From Streptococcus infantis (GTDB lineage Bacteria > Bacillota > Bacilli > Lactobacillales > Streptococcaceae), in contig NZ_JYGT01000007.1 in the NCBI RefSeq assembly GCF_000960085.1, positions 1 to 64,000 of the forward strand: a stretch of 64,000 nucleotides of DNA, given 5' to 3'. The notes under the pieces were generated by a model. The model had not been told where the DNA came from. It ran no database searches and saw only the letters and a program-made list of their open reading frames with translations. How positions within the stretch are numbered: position 1 is the first letter of the stretch; each line of letters starts with the position of its first letter. Shown here piece after piece: positions 30,359 to 39,250 of the stretch. Made by a program: the position numbers and the translations under genes.

Positions 30359-31291
30359 CTAGTCTGCTTCACGTATTAAGTCCATGACTTGATTACGGTC
30401 CAATATCCACTGGGCACGCTCATCTTTTTCATAGGTTCGGTTAGAGAGAAAGATTACTGCCTCTTGTTTCTTTCGATTCCACATGATAAAAGTTCCAGTA
30501 TAGCCTGTATGGTCCAACCATTCACCTTCTATATTCCAAGCCAATGAACGTTCCTTGTCATCCAAGTCTGAATAATTTTGACTTAAGTCTTCAGCAAAGG
30601 AATCCTGTAAATAATGCTCTAGGAAGATTTTTAAATCATGAACAGTTGAAAATAAACCTGCACTCCCAGCGTGTCTACCTAGTAAACGCGCCTTGGGATC
30701 ATGTACCACTCCTGCTTTCTGACCACGAGCAGTCGGCACAGCACTGGTTACAGGACCAAACCTCGTTTCCTTCATCTTCCATGGATCCAAAACTTGCTCT
30801 TGTAAAATCTGATCCAGGTCCTTTTCAAAATAGGATTCTAAGAGAAAACCAAGCAAGAGAAAGTGCACATCCGAGTAGAGAAAAGCTCGTTTCTCTCGAC
30901 GATTCAGATGAAACATGGCATCTTTAAGTTGGTCTGCTGAGAGCTGATCTCTATTAGGGATAAAAGGATCTAAATCCGTCGCATGAGTTAATAATTGTCG
31001 AACGGTGATGTCTGGATAATCCGTCTCTGGAAGGTACGCCTTTATGGATTGATTGAGCTCAATCTTACCTTCCTTCCACAAGAAGGTTAAGACCGTTCCT
31101 ACTCCGACGACCTTGCTCACACTTGCTAAATCATAGACCAACCCTTCACGCGTCTTCTCAGCAATTTCTGGATTTGCTTTACCTAGATACCAGTCAGACC
31201 AAACGCCATACTGATAATACGCAAAAGAGGCACCAGGATAAATCCCTGCCTCAATTTGTTGCTCTATTTTTTGAATGATTTTTTGTTTCAT
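30359..31291 (-). CDS. Beta-lactamase-fold serine hydrolase (peptidase S12-like)
   Basis: 310 aa, no signal peptide, so cytoplasmic unless exported otherwise. Active-site S-x-x-K in ASVSKVVGVG near residue 58; Y-S-D in FLYSDVHFLLLG near 140; H-T-G in LDHTGYTG near 257, in place of KTG. Penicillin-binding/esterase family; substrate unknown. ATGA overlap with cppA (start 31291, cppA stop 31288-31290) shows coupled translation. Confidence 0.85.
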   Translation of the reverse strand: MKQKIIQKIEQQIEAGIYPGASFAYYQYGVWSDWYLGKANPEIAEKTREGLVYDLASVSKVVGVGTVLTFLWKEGKIELNQSIKAYLPETDYPDITVRQLLTHATDLDPFIPNRDQLSADQLKDAMFHLNRREKRAFLYSDVHFLLLGFLLESYFEKDLDQILQEQVLDPWKMKETRFGPVTSAVPTARGQKAGVVHDPKARLLGRHAGSAGLFSTVHDLKIFLEHYLQDSFAEDLSQNYSDLDDKERSLAWNIEGEWLDHTGYTGTFIMWNRKKQEAVIFLSNRTYEKDERAQWILDRNQVMDLIREAD

Positions 31292-32013
31292 ACTGCTTCA
31301 AACCACAATTCGACATTGTTGGTATCCTTAGTTAGGAAGAACTTCTCAGATTTAGGAATAAAGTCACCTGTAGCTTCAAAACGTTGGCGAAGACTTGCTA
31401 GGTCAAGTTCTTTCACTTGGAATTTCAACATAGACAAGTCCCAAGTTACATTATTTTCAACAAGTAAATCACCGCCTTGAGCTTCTCTAAAAGCGATTCG
31501 ATTTTCGATTTCTTCTTTTTCAAGTAGGCTGCTTGTATCTTCTGGCAAGTTAACTTCCACTGAGATTTCAAACGCCGTCAAATATTGCATGTTCTCGTCT
31601 TTTGAAAAAGTGACTTCTTCTTCAACCTTTTCCAAATCTCTAACATCATCTTCCGCATGGACAAGGACACAATCGCCTTCTGGAGAAAGAACCTCAAAAG
31701 CATATCCCTTGTTTCCTTTATAGAGTTGATGAAGCTTTTCCATTCTAGCTAGTAGCGCTTCAATCTCAGATGAATTTTCTACTTTTACAATCAATCTAGC
31801 TAATTTTTTTACCCCTTCAACCTTACGGCTTCTCATACTCGGTGACTCTTCTAAAACTAACTTTTCTATGCCTGACTGGTCTCCTAATGATAAGAAGGCT
31901 GACTCTTCAAGCAAGGGTTTCATACCCAAAGTCTCAATATAAAATGATTCATTTAAATTTCTATTATTTACCTTTAGCGTCGGGATCATACGCACAATTT
32001 GATTTACAATCAT
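31288..32013 (-). CDS. cppA: CppA family protein (putative C3-degrading proteinase)
   Basis: 241 aa from ATG 32013, chosen because TTGGAGGA lies just before it; an in-frame ATG 15 bp upstream lies ahead of that site. Matches the CppA N and C domains: IVRMIPTLKVNNRNLNESFYIETLGMK at the start resembles a glyoxalase/VOC fold. Pneumococcal CppA was named for complement C3 cleavage, but no secretion signal or protease motif is visible, so that role is uncertain. First gene of a three-gene transcript. Confidence 0.85.
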   Translation of the reverse strand: MIVNQIVRMIPTLKVNNRNLNESFYIETLGMKPLLEESAFLSLGDQSGIEKLVLEESPSMRSRKVEGVKKLARLIVKVENSSEIEALLARMEKLHQLYKGNKGYAFEVLSPEGDCVLVHAEDDVRDLEKVEEEVTFSKDENMQYLTAFEISVEVNLPEDTSSLLEKEEIENRIAFREAQGGDLLVENNVTWDLSMLKFQVKELDLASLRQRFEATGDFIPKSEKFFLTKDTNNVELWFEAV

Positions 32014-32097
32014 AAATTCCTCCAACACTTTTTATTTTAAAGGATTTTATCTTATTTTACAAGTTATTCAACTAAAAACTTTAACTATATTAACTCT

Positions 32098-32150
32098 TTA
32101 AATAAATAAATCCCCCTTCTACTGACAGAAGGGGGACTTATTTATTTACT
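32098..32150 (-). terminator. Terminator after the endonuclease-family gene
   Basis: Stem TCCCCCTTCT/AGAAGGGGGA extended by AAATAAATAA/TTATTTATTT flanks with one mismatch, loop ACTGAC. Very strong; T/A-rich on both sides. Confidence 0.9.
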
Positions 32151-32162
32151 AAAAATCCTTAT

Positions 32163-32981
32163 TTAGTCTTTCCAAGATAGTGTTGCTTGTAGACCGTAAT
32201 GATCGCTCACCTGTGGACTGTTTTTACCATCAAAGACCACGTGAAGTTTTTCTACCTGCACATCCTTTGTTGTAAAGATATAATCGATTCGAAGAGGTTC
32301 GCTGTTTCCCTTCCAACCATCAATTTCAGGCGGAACGGTGTAGCTACCACTTCTTTCTTTTGCAACTTCAAATGCATCTTGCAAGTCTAGTGGACTAGCT
32401 AAAATAGCTTGGTAACCCTCTTGGCCAGCAGGATTATTGAAATCACCTGCTAGTAAGAGAGTCTTATTTAATTCTTTCAGAACTGCTTCAAAACGCGCCC
32501 ATTCCTCTTGGAAGCCTTTATCCCACCAAGAGAGATGGACACTCGCAACAGCAAGTTCTTTACCTTCAACTACTGTTTCTGCTAAAGCAACTCGTCGTGT
32601 GTGATAATCTGTCGGATCATCCACATCTGAAACCAAAATCTCACGCTCTTCAATCGGTGTTTTAGATAGGATTGCAACACCTTCATGATAGCGGTCATAA
32701 CCGATATGGTTATAAGCCCATGTCCAATAGTATTTCAGTCCTTTTTCAGCTAATTTCTCTACCATAAGGCGGACATAGTGGTCTTGGTGAATCAGTTCTG
32801 CTGAAGGTAACGGATGATAAAGTGGACCAGCCTCTACTTGCTCTGAGGTGATTTCTTGGTTAATTTCCTGAAAACAAATCAAATCATACTTGTGTTCAAG
32901 GATATCTTGCAACAAGAGCTGAAATTTTTCTTCAGGATCTTTTTCCATCCAACTATGAGTATTGAGTGTTAAAAACTTCAT
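32163..32981 (-). CDS. Endonuclease/exonuclease/phosphatase family protein
   Basis: 272 aa, no signal peptide. All fold motifs are present: LTLNTHSW (residue 4), CFQEIN with metal-binding Glu (near 40), SVHLSWW, AGDFNNP, RIDYIF and SDHYGL with the catalytic His near 262. The family includes DNA repair nucleases, sphingomyelinases and phosphodiesterases; the substrate is not deducible. It is directly downstream of ptsG with a hairpin in the 52-bp gap, as in other streptococci. Confidence 0.85.
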   Translation of the reverse strand: MKFLTLNTHSWMEKDPEEKFQLLLQDILEHKYDLICFQEINQEITSEQVEAGPLYHPLPSAELIHQDHYVRLMVEKLAEKGLKYYWTWAYNHIGYDRYHEGVAILSKTPIEEREILVSDVDDPTDYHTRRVALAETVVEGKELAVASVHLSWWDKGFQEEWARFEAVLKELNKTLLLAGDFNNPAGQEGYQAILASPLDLQDAFEVAKERSGSYTVPPEIDGWKGNSEPLRIDYIFTTKDVQVEKLHVVFDGKNSPQVSDHYGLQATLSWKD

Positions 32982-33000
32982 GCTTTTCTCCTATAAACAA

Positions 33001-33026
33001 GAGGTTGGAAAAATACTTCCAACCTC
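33001..33026 (-). terminator. Hairpin between ptsG and the endonuclease-family gene
   Basis: Arms GAGGTTGGAA / TTCCAACCTC, loop AAATAC, perfect 10 bp. No long T-run on the minus strand, so it may be a partial terminator letting some transcription reach the next gene. Confidence 0.65.
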
Positions 33027-33033
33027 CTAAATA

Positions 33034-35220
33034 TTACAATTCTACTTTTGCAACTGGTGTGTTAGCTGCAAGAGAACCTGTTTGTTCTAATTTAACTGAT
33101 TTAATTGCATCGCCATTTGTAAAGACAACTACAGTTGTAGTTTCACGACCAGCTTCGCGGATAGCACCTAAGTCAGCTGTGACAAGAAGATCACCTGCAG
33201 CAACTTGTTGTCCTTCAGCAACACGAACTGTAAATGGTTTTCCTTCAAGACTTACTGTGTCTAAACCAATGTGAACAAGTACTTCGAGGCCTGCTTCAGT
33301 CACAAGACCAAGAGCATGTTTAGTTGGGAAGATGCTTGATACAGTACCTGATACTGGAGATACAATGTTTCCGTTTGCTGGTTCTACTGCAAATCCATCA
33401 CCCATCATTTTTTGTGCGAATACAGGATCCTTCACTTGGTCCAATTCAATCACTTGACCGTCAGCAACTGAGTAAACTTCTTCAGTCACACCTTTATATA
33501 CAACAGCATCTTTTTGAGCTGCTGCCATTTGACTTGGAAGAGTTTCAGGAATCACTTCACCTGAGTCAAGGATATCTTGGATATCTGATTTCAAAACGTC
33601 AGCTTTAGGTCCATAAATAGCTTGGACACCTTGTCCTTTCATGACAAGTCCCATAGCTCCTTCAGCCTTCCATTGTTCTTCTGTTCCGACTTTTTCAGCG
33701 TCTTTTACAGTAACACGAAGACGAGTCATACATGCATCCACATCAACGATATTCGCACGTCCACCAAGAAGGTTGATGATGTTCACAGCTTGAGAAGCTT
33801 CTGCAACTTTTGACTCACCAGCAGCTGCAGATTCTGATGAACCTTCAGCATTTTCGTAGTTTCCGTTACGTCCTGGAGTTGCGTAGTTGAATTTCTTGAT
33901 CATGAAGTTAGCGATAACATACATAATAACTGCAAAAAGTACTGTTACCCAAATAAAGTTAATGATATCCATACCAAGACCAGCGTTGATAGCTAATGGT
34001 GTACGAGTCAAGAATTCGATTGAGCCGAATGAGTGAACACGAAGGTTCACAATATCAGCCATTGCAAAGGCAGCACCTTGAACAAGAGCGTAGACAAGGT
34101 AAAGAGGTGTTGCGATGAACATGAACATGTACTCAATTGGTTCAGTTACCCCTGTCAAGAATGTTGCAAGAGCAGTTGCAATCATCATACCTTTGTATTG
34201 GTGTTTCTTATCTGGATCAACGTTACGGTAGATAGCCACAATTACACCCATCAAGATACCAAACGAACCAATCATTTGTCCAACTTTGAAACGAGCTGGA
34301 TGTACTGTATCTAACAAGTGTTGGTATTGACCTGCGTCAGTACCTTTAAGGTTTACAAGGTCAGTTACCCATGCAAGCCAAAGTGGATCTTGTCCAAATA
34401 CTTGAGTGCCTTTTGCTGCACCAGTTAACACATCATAAGTACCACCAAGAGCTGTATAGTTCATTGGGATAGTCAACATGTGGTGAAGTCCGAATGGCAA
34501 GAGCAAGCGTTCCAAAGTACCATACAAGAATGGTGCAAGAACTGGTGCTGTTTCTTGTGAATTGGCAATCCAGATACCGAAGTTGTTGATACCTGTTTGA
34601 ACAACTGGCCAGAAAGCTGAAAGAAGAATTGCAGCGATTGCTGAGCGAAGAATAACTACAAATGGTACAAAACGTTTCCCGTTAAAGAATGAAAGGGCAT
34701 CAGGAAGTTTACGGAAATTATAGTATTTGTTAAATGCAGTCGCTCCAACAAAACCTGAGATAATCCCTACAAATACCCCCATGTTAAGGGCTGGTGCCTC
34801 AAGTACACTAATGAAGTAATCAGCAACCTTGATAGATCCACCAAAGATTGTTGAAACCATAGCGTTAGGATCTTTCAACATATCCCCTGATACACCGAAG
34901 ATTGTACCAGTGATACGGTTAATAAGGATAAATGCAAGACCTGCCGCAAAAGCACCACCAGCACGTTCTTTAGCCCAGCTTCCTCCAATAGCGAGGGCAA
35001 ACAAAATATGAAGGTTACCGATAACTCCCCAACCAATTTGCTCTAGTACGCCACCAGTAATAACTAGGGGAGCAAGGTTTGGGTCAATCATTGCAAGTGA
35101 CTTACCGATTGAGATCATCAATCCAGCCGCTGGCATAACAGCGATAACCACCATTAGAGCCTTACCGAATTTTTGCCAAAATTCGAAAGACAAGACATTT
35201 TTGAATGTATCTTTCATCAT
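33034..35220 (-). CDS. ptsG: Glucose-type PTS permease, fused IICBA
   Basis: 728 aa. Transports and phosphorylates glucose-type sugars using phospho-HPr. EIIC with about ten membrane segments (residues 15-460; LPFGLHHMLTIPMNYTALGG, GVTEPIEYMFMF substrate region). EIIB at about 480-560 with phospho-Cys in VDACMTRLRV near 495. EIIA at about 590-725 with phospho-His in VLVHIGLD near 650. Domain order C-B-A. The start could be either of two adjacent ATGs (35220 or 35217); GGAG favours the first. Expression is likely CcpA-controlled by the palindromic site just downstream of its promoter. Confidence 0.93.
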   Translation of the reverse strand: MMKDTFKNVLSFEFWQKFGKALMVVIAVMPAAGLMISIGKSLAMIDPNLAPLVITGGVLEQIGWGVIGNLHILFALAIGGSWAKERAGGAFAAGLAFILINRITGTIFGVSGDMLKDPNAMVSTIFGGSIKVADYFISVLEAPALNMGVFVGIISGFVGATAFNKYYNFRKLPDALSFFNGKRFVPFVVILRSAIAAILLSAFWPVVQTGINNFGIWIANSQETAPVLAPFLYGTLERLLLPFGLHHMLTIPMNYTALGGTYDVLTGAAKGTQVFGQDPLWLAWVTDLVNLKGTDAGQYQHLLDTVHPARFKVGQMIGSFGILMGVIVAIYRNVDPDKKHQYKGMMIATALATFLTGVTEPIEYMFMFIATPLYLVYALVQGAAFAMADIVNLRVHSFGSIEFLTRTPLAINAGLGMDIINFIWVTVLFAVIMYVIANFMIKKFNYATPGRNGNYENAEGSSESAAAGESKVAEASQAVNIINLLGGRANIVDVDACMTRLRVTVKDAEKVGTEEQWKAEGAMGLVMKGQGVQAIYGPKADVLKSDIQDILDSGEVIPETLPSQMAAAQKDAVVYKGVTEEVYSVADGQVIELDQVKDPVFAQKMMGDGFAVEPANGNIVSPVSGTVSSIFPTKHALGLVTEAGLEVLVHIGLDTVSLEGKPFTVRVAEGQQVAAGDLLVTADLGAIREAGRETTTVVVFTNGDAIKSVKLEQTGSLAANTPVAKVEL

Positions 35221-35245
35221 TCAAATCTCCTTTTATATTTATTAG

Positions 35246-35314
35246 GCAAACGTTTTACGAAAACGTTTGCACTTGTTTGTGACTTAATTATACCACTTTT
35301 TATTTTTTTGTAAA
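35246..35314 (-). promoter_or_regulatory. ptsG promoter and palindromic double cre
   Basis: -35 TTTACA (35309-35314), 16-bp spacer, -10 TATAAT (35287-35292). Just downstream of the predicted start site, two 11-bp arms GCAAACGTTTT and AAAACGTTTGC separated by ACG (35246-35270) form a palindrome containing overlapping cre sites in both orientations. This position suits a CcpA roadblock. Confidence 0.8.
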
Positions 35315-35375
35315 GGCTTTTTTAAAAATTTTTTTCTGTCCAATCATTTCAATATCTCTCACTTATTTGCTGACT

Positions 35376-35404
35376 TTGAGTTTGCAGGTCTTTTTTGATA
35401 TAAT
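35376..35404 (+). promoter_or_regulatory. Promoter placing the transcription start at the mnmL ATG
   Basis: -35 TTGAGT (35376-35381), 17-bp spacer, -10 TATAAT (35399-35404). Only seven bases lie between the -10 and the ATG at 35412, and no ribosome site precedes the ATG. A leaderless mRNA is inferred. Confidence 0.7.
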
Positions 35405-35411
35405 ATTAGCT

Positions 35412-36359
35412 ATGAAATCCTATAATACCTTGAATGATTACTATCGAAATTTATTTGGAGAAAAGACTTTTAAAGTCCCTATTGATGCTGGCTTTGATTG
35501 TCCCAATCGAGATGGAACTGTAGCACATGGAGGCTGTACTTTTTGTACTGTTTCTGGTTCTGGAGATGCAATCGTTGCTCCTGATGCTCCTATTCGCGAG
35601 CAATTTTATAAGGAAATTGACTTTATGCACCGTAAATGGCCAGATGTAAAAAAATATCTAGTCTATTTCCAAAACTTTACTAATACTCATGAAAAGCTCG
35701 AAGTGATTCGTGAACGCTATGAACAGGCTATTAATGAACCTGGTGTTGTTGGAATCAATATCGGTACACGACCAGATTGCCTGCCTGATGAGACTATCGA
35801 ATACTTGGCAGATCTGTCAGAACGAATGCATGTTACTGTAGAACTAGGCTTACAAACAACCTATGAGGAAACTTCTGAATTGATTAACCGTGCCCACTCC
35901 TATGAACTCTACGTGGAAACGGTTAAGCGCTTGAGAAAATATCCCAAGATTGAAATTGTAGCTCATTTGATTAATGGTTTACCAGGTGAAACTCATGACA
36001 TGATGGTGGAAAATGTTCGTCGTTGTGTGACTGATAATGATATCCAAGGGATTAAACTACACCTACTTCACCTTATGACGAATACTCGGATGCAGCGAGA
36101 TTATCACGAAGGTCGTTTGCAGCTCATGAGTCAGGATGAATATGTCAAGGTTATCTGTGACCAACTAGAAATTATTCCAAAACATATTGTTATCCATCGC
36201 ATAACAGGAGATGCACCTAGAGACATGCTGATTGGTCCTATGTGGAGTCTCAACAAATGGGAAGTTCTAAACAGCATTGAAGCTGAAATGAGACGTCGAG
36301 GTAGTGTCCAAGGATGCAAGGCTGTAAAACAGGAGTTTATGAATGAAAAGACCACTTGA
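35412..36359 (+). CDS. mnmL: TIGR01212/YtqA family radical SAM protein (MnmL-type)
   Basis: 315 aa from ATG 35412. An in-frame start 45 bp earlier would lie upstream of the promoter -10 and is rejected. Radical SAM cluster ligands C-x11-C-x2-C in DCPNRDG...GGCTFC near residues 24-39. In Bacillus subtilis YtqA (MnmL) and YtqB (MnmM) act in sequence on wobble uridine of tRNA, turning cmnm5 to nm5 to mnm5. The gene overlaps the next (mnmM) by 17 bp, the same pairing as in Bacillus. Assignment rests on family and neighbour. Confidence 0.85.
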   Translation: MKSYNTLNDYYRNLFGEKTFKVPIDAGFDCPNRDGTVAHGGCTFCTVSGSGDAIVAPDAPIREQFYKEIDFMHRKWPDVKKYLVYFQNFTNTHEKLEVIRERYEQAINEPGVVGINIGTRPDCLPDETIEYLADLSERMHVTVELGLQTTYEETSELINRAHSYELYVETVKRLRKYPKIEIVAHLINGLPGETHDMMVENVRRCVTDNDIQGIKLHLLHLMTNTRMQRDYHEGRLQLMSQDEYVKVICDQLEIIPKHIVIHRITGDAPRDMLIGPMWSLNKWEVLNSIEAEMRRRGSVQGCKAVKQEFMNEKTT

Positions 36360-36900
36360 ATTGGCGCATGATTTTCTTGCCCAAGTCATCACAAAAGATG
36401 ATGTTGTTGTAGATGCAACAATGGGAAATGGACATGATACACTTTTTCTTGCTAAATTAGCTAAACAAGTCTACGCTTTTGATATACAAGAACAAGCTCT
36501 TCAAAAAACAAGTCAACGTCTACAAGAAGCCGGTTTGACCAATGTTGAATTACTTCTCCAAGGTCATGAAACCGTAGATCAGTTTGTAACTGAGGTGAAG
36601 GCAGCCATCTTTAATCTAGGTTATCTTCCTTCTGCCGATAAGTCTATTATTACTAAACCTCACACAACCATTGAGGCACTTGAAAAACTCTGTCAGATGC
36701 TCGTTAAAGGCGGACGAATAGCCATCATGATTTATTACGGGCATGAAGGCGGAGATATAGAACGGGATGCTGTCTTAGATTTTGTCAGTCAGTTGCCACA
36801 ACAAGAATACACTGCTACAATCTATCGTACCCTCAACCAAGTCAACAATCCACCATTTTTAGTTATGATTGAAAAATTAGAAAGGTATCGCCATGGATAA
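36343..36900 (+). CDS. mnmM: Class I SAM methyltransferase, YtqB/MnmM family
   Basis: 185 aa. SAM motif VVDATMGNGHDTLFLAKL near residues 20-38; catalytic-region motif FNLGYLPSADKSI near 92. Formerly annotated as rRNA methylase; Bacillus YtqB methylates nm5(s2)U34 of tRNA. It is translationally coupled to mnmL by a 17-bp overlap and to the next small gene by an 8-bp overlap. Confidence 0.88.
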   Translation: MKRPLELAHDFLAQVITKDDVVVDATMGNGHDTLFLAKLAKQVYAFDIQEQALQKTSQRLQEAGLTNVELLLQGHETVDQFVTEVKAAIFNLGYLPSADKSIITKPHTTIEALEKLCQMLVKGGRIAIMIYYGHEGGDIERDAVLDFVSQLPQQEYTATIYRTLNQVNNPPFLVMIEKLERYRHG

Positions 36901-37147
36901 ACAATACCTACGAGATAAAATAGAAGGACTTCGCCACAAATTTGTTGAATCAACCCAACATGAACGGGCAGTTGGTATGTTAGATGAAGCTCATATGAGC
37001 AAAAAGATGCTAAAAATCAAGAAAAAAATGATTACACTTGAAATGGAGCGTTGTCAAAAGAAAATCGAGCATAAGGACTGCTCTAAGATTGATCAAAAAA
37101 TCCAAGAACAAAAGGAACTTTTTGAAGCTTGTCGCAAACAAAAATAA
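36893..37147 (+). CDS. Conserved small charged protein, function unknown
   Basis: 84 aa, Lys/Glu-rich, predicted two long helices, four Cys (three in the second half: ERCQKK, KDCSK, EACRK). No membrane segment or signal peptide. Overlaps mnmM by 8 bp and is followed by AAGGAGG and the antiporter gene 11 bp on, so it is part of an operon from mnmL to yihY. A coiled-coil adaptor is conceivable. I do not recognise the family. Confidence 0.75.
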   Translation: MDKQYLRDKIEGLRHKFVESTQHERAVGMLDEAHMSKKMLKIKKKMITLEMERCQKKIEHKDCSKIDQKIQEQKELFEACRKQK

Positions 37148-37158
37148 GGAGGTAGAAG

Positions 37159-39213
37159 ATGAATTTACTTTTTTATCTCTTAGTATTTTTACTAGTTCTT
37201 ATTGTTTCTAGCACGACCAATAAACTTCTTCCCTTTTTACCCATGCCCCTGATTCAAATTTTGTTAGGGATTGGAATTGGGCTTTGCTTACCTAACAACC
37301 AATATCACTTAGATACTGAGTTGTTTCTGGCTTTAGTCATTGGCCCACTACTCTTTCGTGAAGCTCAAGAAGCAGATGTAACCTCTATCTTAAAGCACTG
37401 GAGAATCGTTCTCTACTTGATTTTCCCAGTTATCTTTATATCAGCTCTGAGCATGGGTGGACTCGCTCATGTCCTTTGGGCTAGCCTACCATTAGCAGCC
37501 TGTGTAGCAGTTGGTGCTGCCTTAGGGCCTACAGACCTAGTTGCCTTCGCTTCCCTTTCTCAACGTTTTTCCTTTCCAAAACGGGTTTCTAATATCTTAA
37601 AAGGGGAAGGTCTTCTTAATGATGCTTCTGGTCTAGTAGCCTTTCGTGTGGCTCTCATCGCTTGGACAACAGGAACATTTTCGCTCACCCAAGCCGGAAC
37701 TTCATTAGCTATTTCCATTGTTGGAGGTTTTGCAGTCGGCTTTATAACAGCCCTAATCAATCGCTTCCTCCATACCTTTTTACTTAGTGTCCGCGCAACA
37801 GATATCGCAAGCGAGCTCTTGCTAGAACTCAGTTTGCCCCTCTTGACATTTTTCATAGCTGAAGAGATTCATGTCTCAGGTATTATCGCCGTTGTAGTCG
37901 CTGGGATTTTGAAAGCCAGTCGTTTCAAAAAAATCAACTTGCTTGAAGCCCAGGTTGATACTGTTACCGAGACTGTCTGGCACACTGTAACCTTCATGCT
38001 CAATGGTTCTGTCTTTGTCATTCTTGGGATGGAACTGGAAATGATTGCTGAACCAATTCTTAAGAGTGCATTTTACAACAAAGTGCTTCTCTTAGTCAGC
38101 GTTTTTCTCTTGACCTTCCTACTCTTTGCCATCCGCTTTGTGATGATCTACGGCTTTTACGCTTTTCGGATTAAGAAACTTCATAAAAGCTTAGATAAGT
38201 ATGTCAAAGATATGCTTCTCCTTACCTTTTCTGGCGTCAAGGGAACTGTATCCATTGCCACTATCCTTTTGATACCGTCTAATCTAGAACAAGAATATCC
38301 TCTTCTTCTCTTCCTCGTAGCTGGTGTAACACTTGTCAGTTTCCTTACGGGATTACTGGTACTTCCACACCTTTCCGAAGAGAAAGAACCATCTAAGGAT
38401 CAGCTCATGCACATCGCTATCTTAAATGATGTCGCCATGGAGTTAGAGAAGGATTTAGAGAACACAAAAAACAAGGTTCCACTCTATGCGGCTATTGACA
38501 ATTATCATGGACGTATTGAAAATCTCATCCTCAGTCAGGAGAACAAGGAAATCCAGGAAGACTGGGAAGCTCTCAAACTACTGATTCTCAGTATCGAGAG
38601 CGATGGTTTGGAGCAAGCCTATGAAGAAGGCAAAATCGGCGAAAGAGGATATCGTGTCTACCAACGTTATCTGAAAAGCATGGAGAAAAATATTAAACGA
38701 AACTTCGCTTCTCGAATAACCTACTACTTCCTTGTTTCTATTCGGATTATACGTTTTCTCCTACACGAGTTGCTTACATTTGGCAAAACCCTTCGTTCCT
38801 TGAAGAACAAAGAAACCCAAAGACTTCTGGCCATTGACTATGACCAGATTGCTGAACTCTACCTAGCCAACACTGAAATCATCATCGAAAGTTTGGAAAA
38901 CCTTAAAGGGATTTATAAAAGTTCTCTGATCAGCTTCATGCAGGAATCTCGTCTCCGTGAAACCAGTCATATTACGAGTGGCGCCTTTGTGGAACGGGTT
39001 ATCAATCGTATCAAACCCAATAACATCGCTGAAATGCTTAGAGGTTACTACCTTGAACGTAAGTGTATCTTTGAATACGAAGCTCAAAAACTCATCTCAG
39101 CTCAGTATGCCAAAAAGCTACGCCAAAATGTCAATAATTTAGAAACCTATTCCTTAAAAGAATCTGCTAATACCTTACCTTACGATATGATGGAATTAGT
39201 TCGAAGAAATTAA
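37159..39213 (+). CDS. CPA1-type sodium/proton antiporter
   Basis: 684 aa. About 12 membrane segments to residue 410, with the ion-site motif LLNDASGLVAFR near 150 (the ND pair of CPA1 carriers) and GVKGTVSIATI near 355. A long soluble C-terminal region (about 415-684) is rich in charged helices. It exports Na+ or other cations for pH and salt balance; the exact ion is unknown. AAGGAGG seven bases before ATG. Confidence 0.9.
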   Translation: MNLLFYLLVFLLVLIVSSTTNKLLPFLPMPLIQILLGIGIGLCLPNNQYHLDTELFLALVIGPLLFREAQEADVTSILKHWRIVLYLIFPVIFISALSMGGLAHVLWASLPLAACVAVGAALGPTDLVAFASLSQRFSFPKRVSNILKGEGLLNDASGLVAFRVALIAWTTGTFSLTQAGTSLAISIVGGFAVGFITALINRFLHTFLLSVRATDIASELLLELSLPLLTFFIAEEIHVSGIIAVVVAGILKASRFKKINLLEAQVDTVTETVWHTVTFMLNGSVFVILGMELEMIAEPILKSAFYNKVLLLVSVFLLTFLLFAIRFVMIYGFYAFRIKKLHKSLDKYVKDMLLLTFSGVKGTVSIATILLIPSNLEQEYPLLLFLVAGVTLVSFLTGLLVLPHLSEEKEPSKDQLMHIAILNDVAMELEKDLENTKNKVPLYAAIDNYHGRIENLILSQENKEIQEDWEALKLLILSIESDGLEQAYEEGKIGERGYRVYQRYLKSMEKNIKRNFASRITYYFLVSIRIIRFLLHELLTFGKTLRSLKNKETQRLLAIDYDQIAELYLANTEIIIESLENLKGIYKSSLISFMQESRLRETSHITSGAFVERVINRIKPNNIAEMLRGYYLERKCIFEYEAQKLISAQYAKKLRQNVNNLETYSLKESANTLPYDMMELVRRN

Positions 39214-39250
39214 AGTCTATACAAAACAAGAAAAACTGGAGGTTTGTGAA

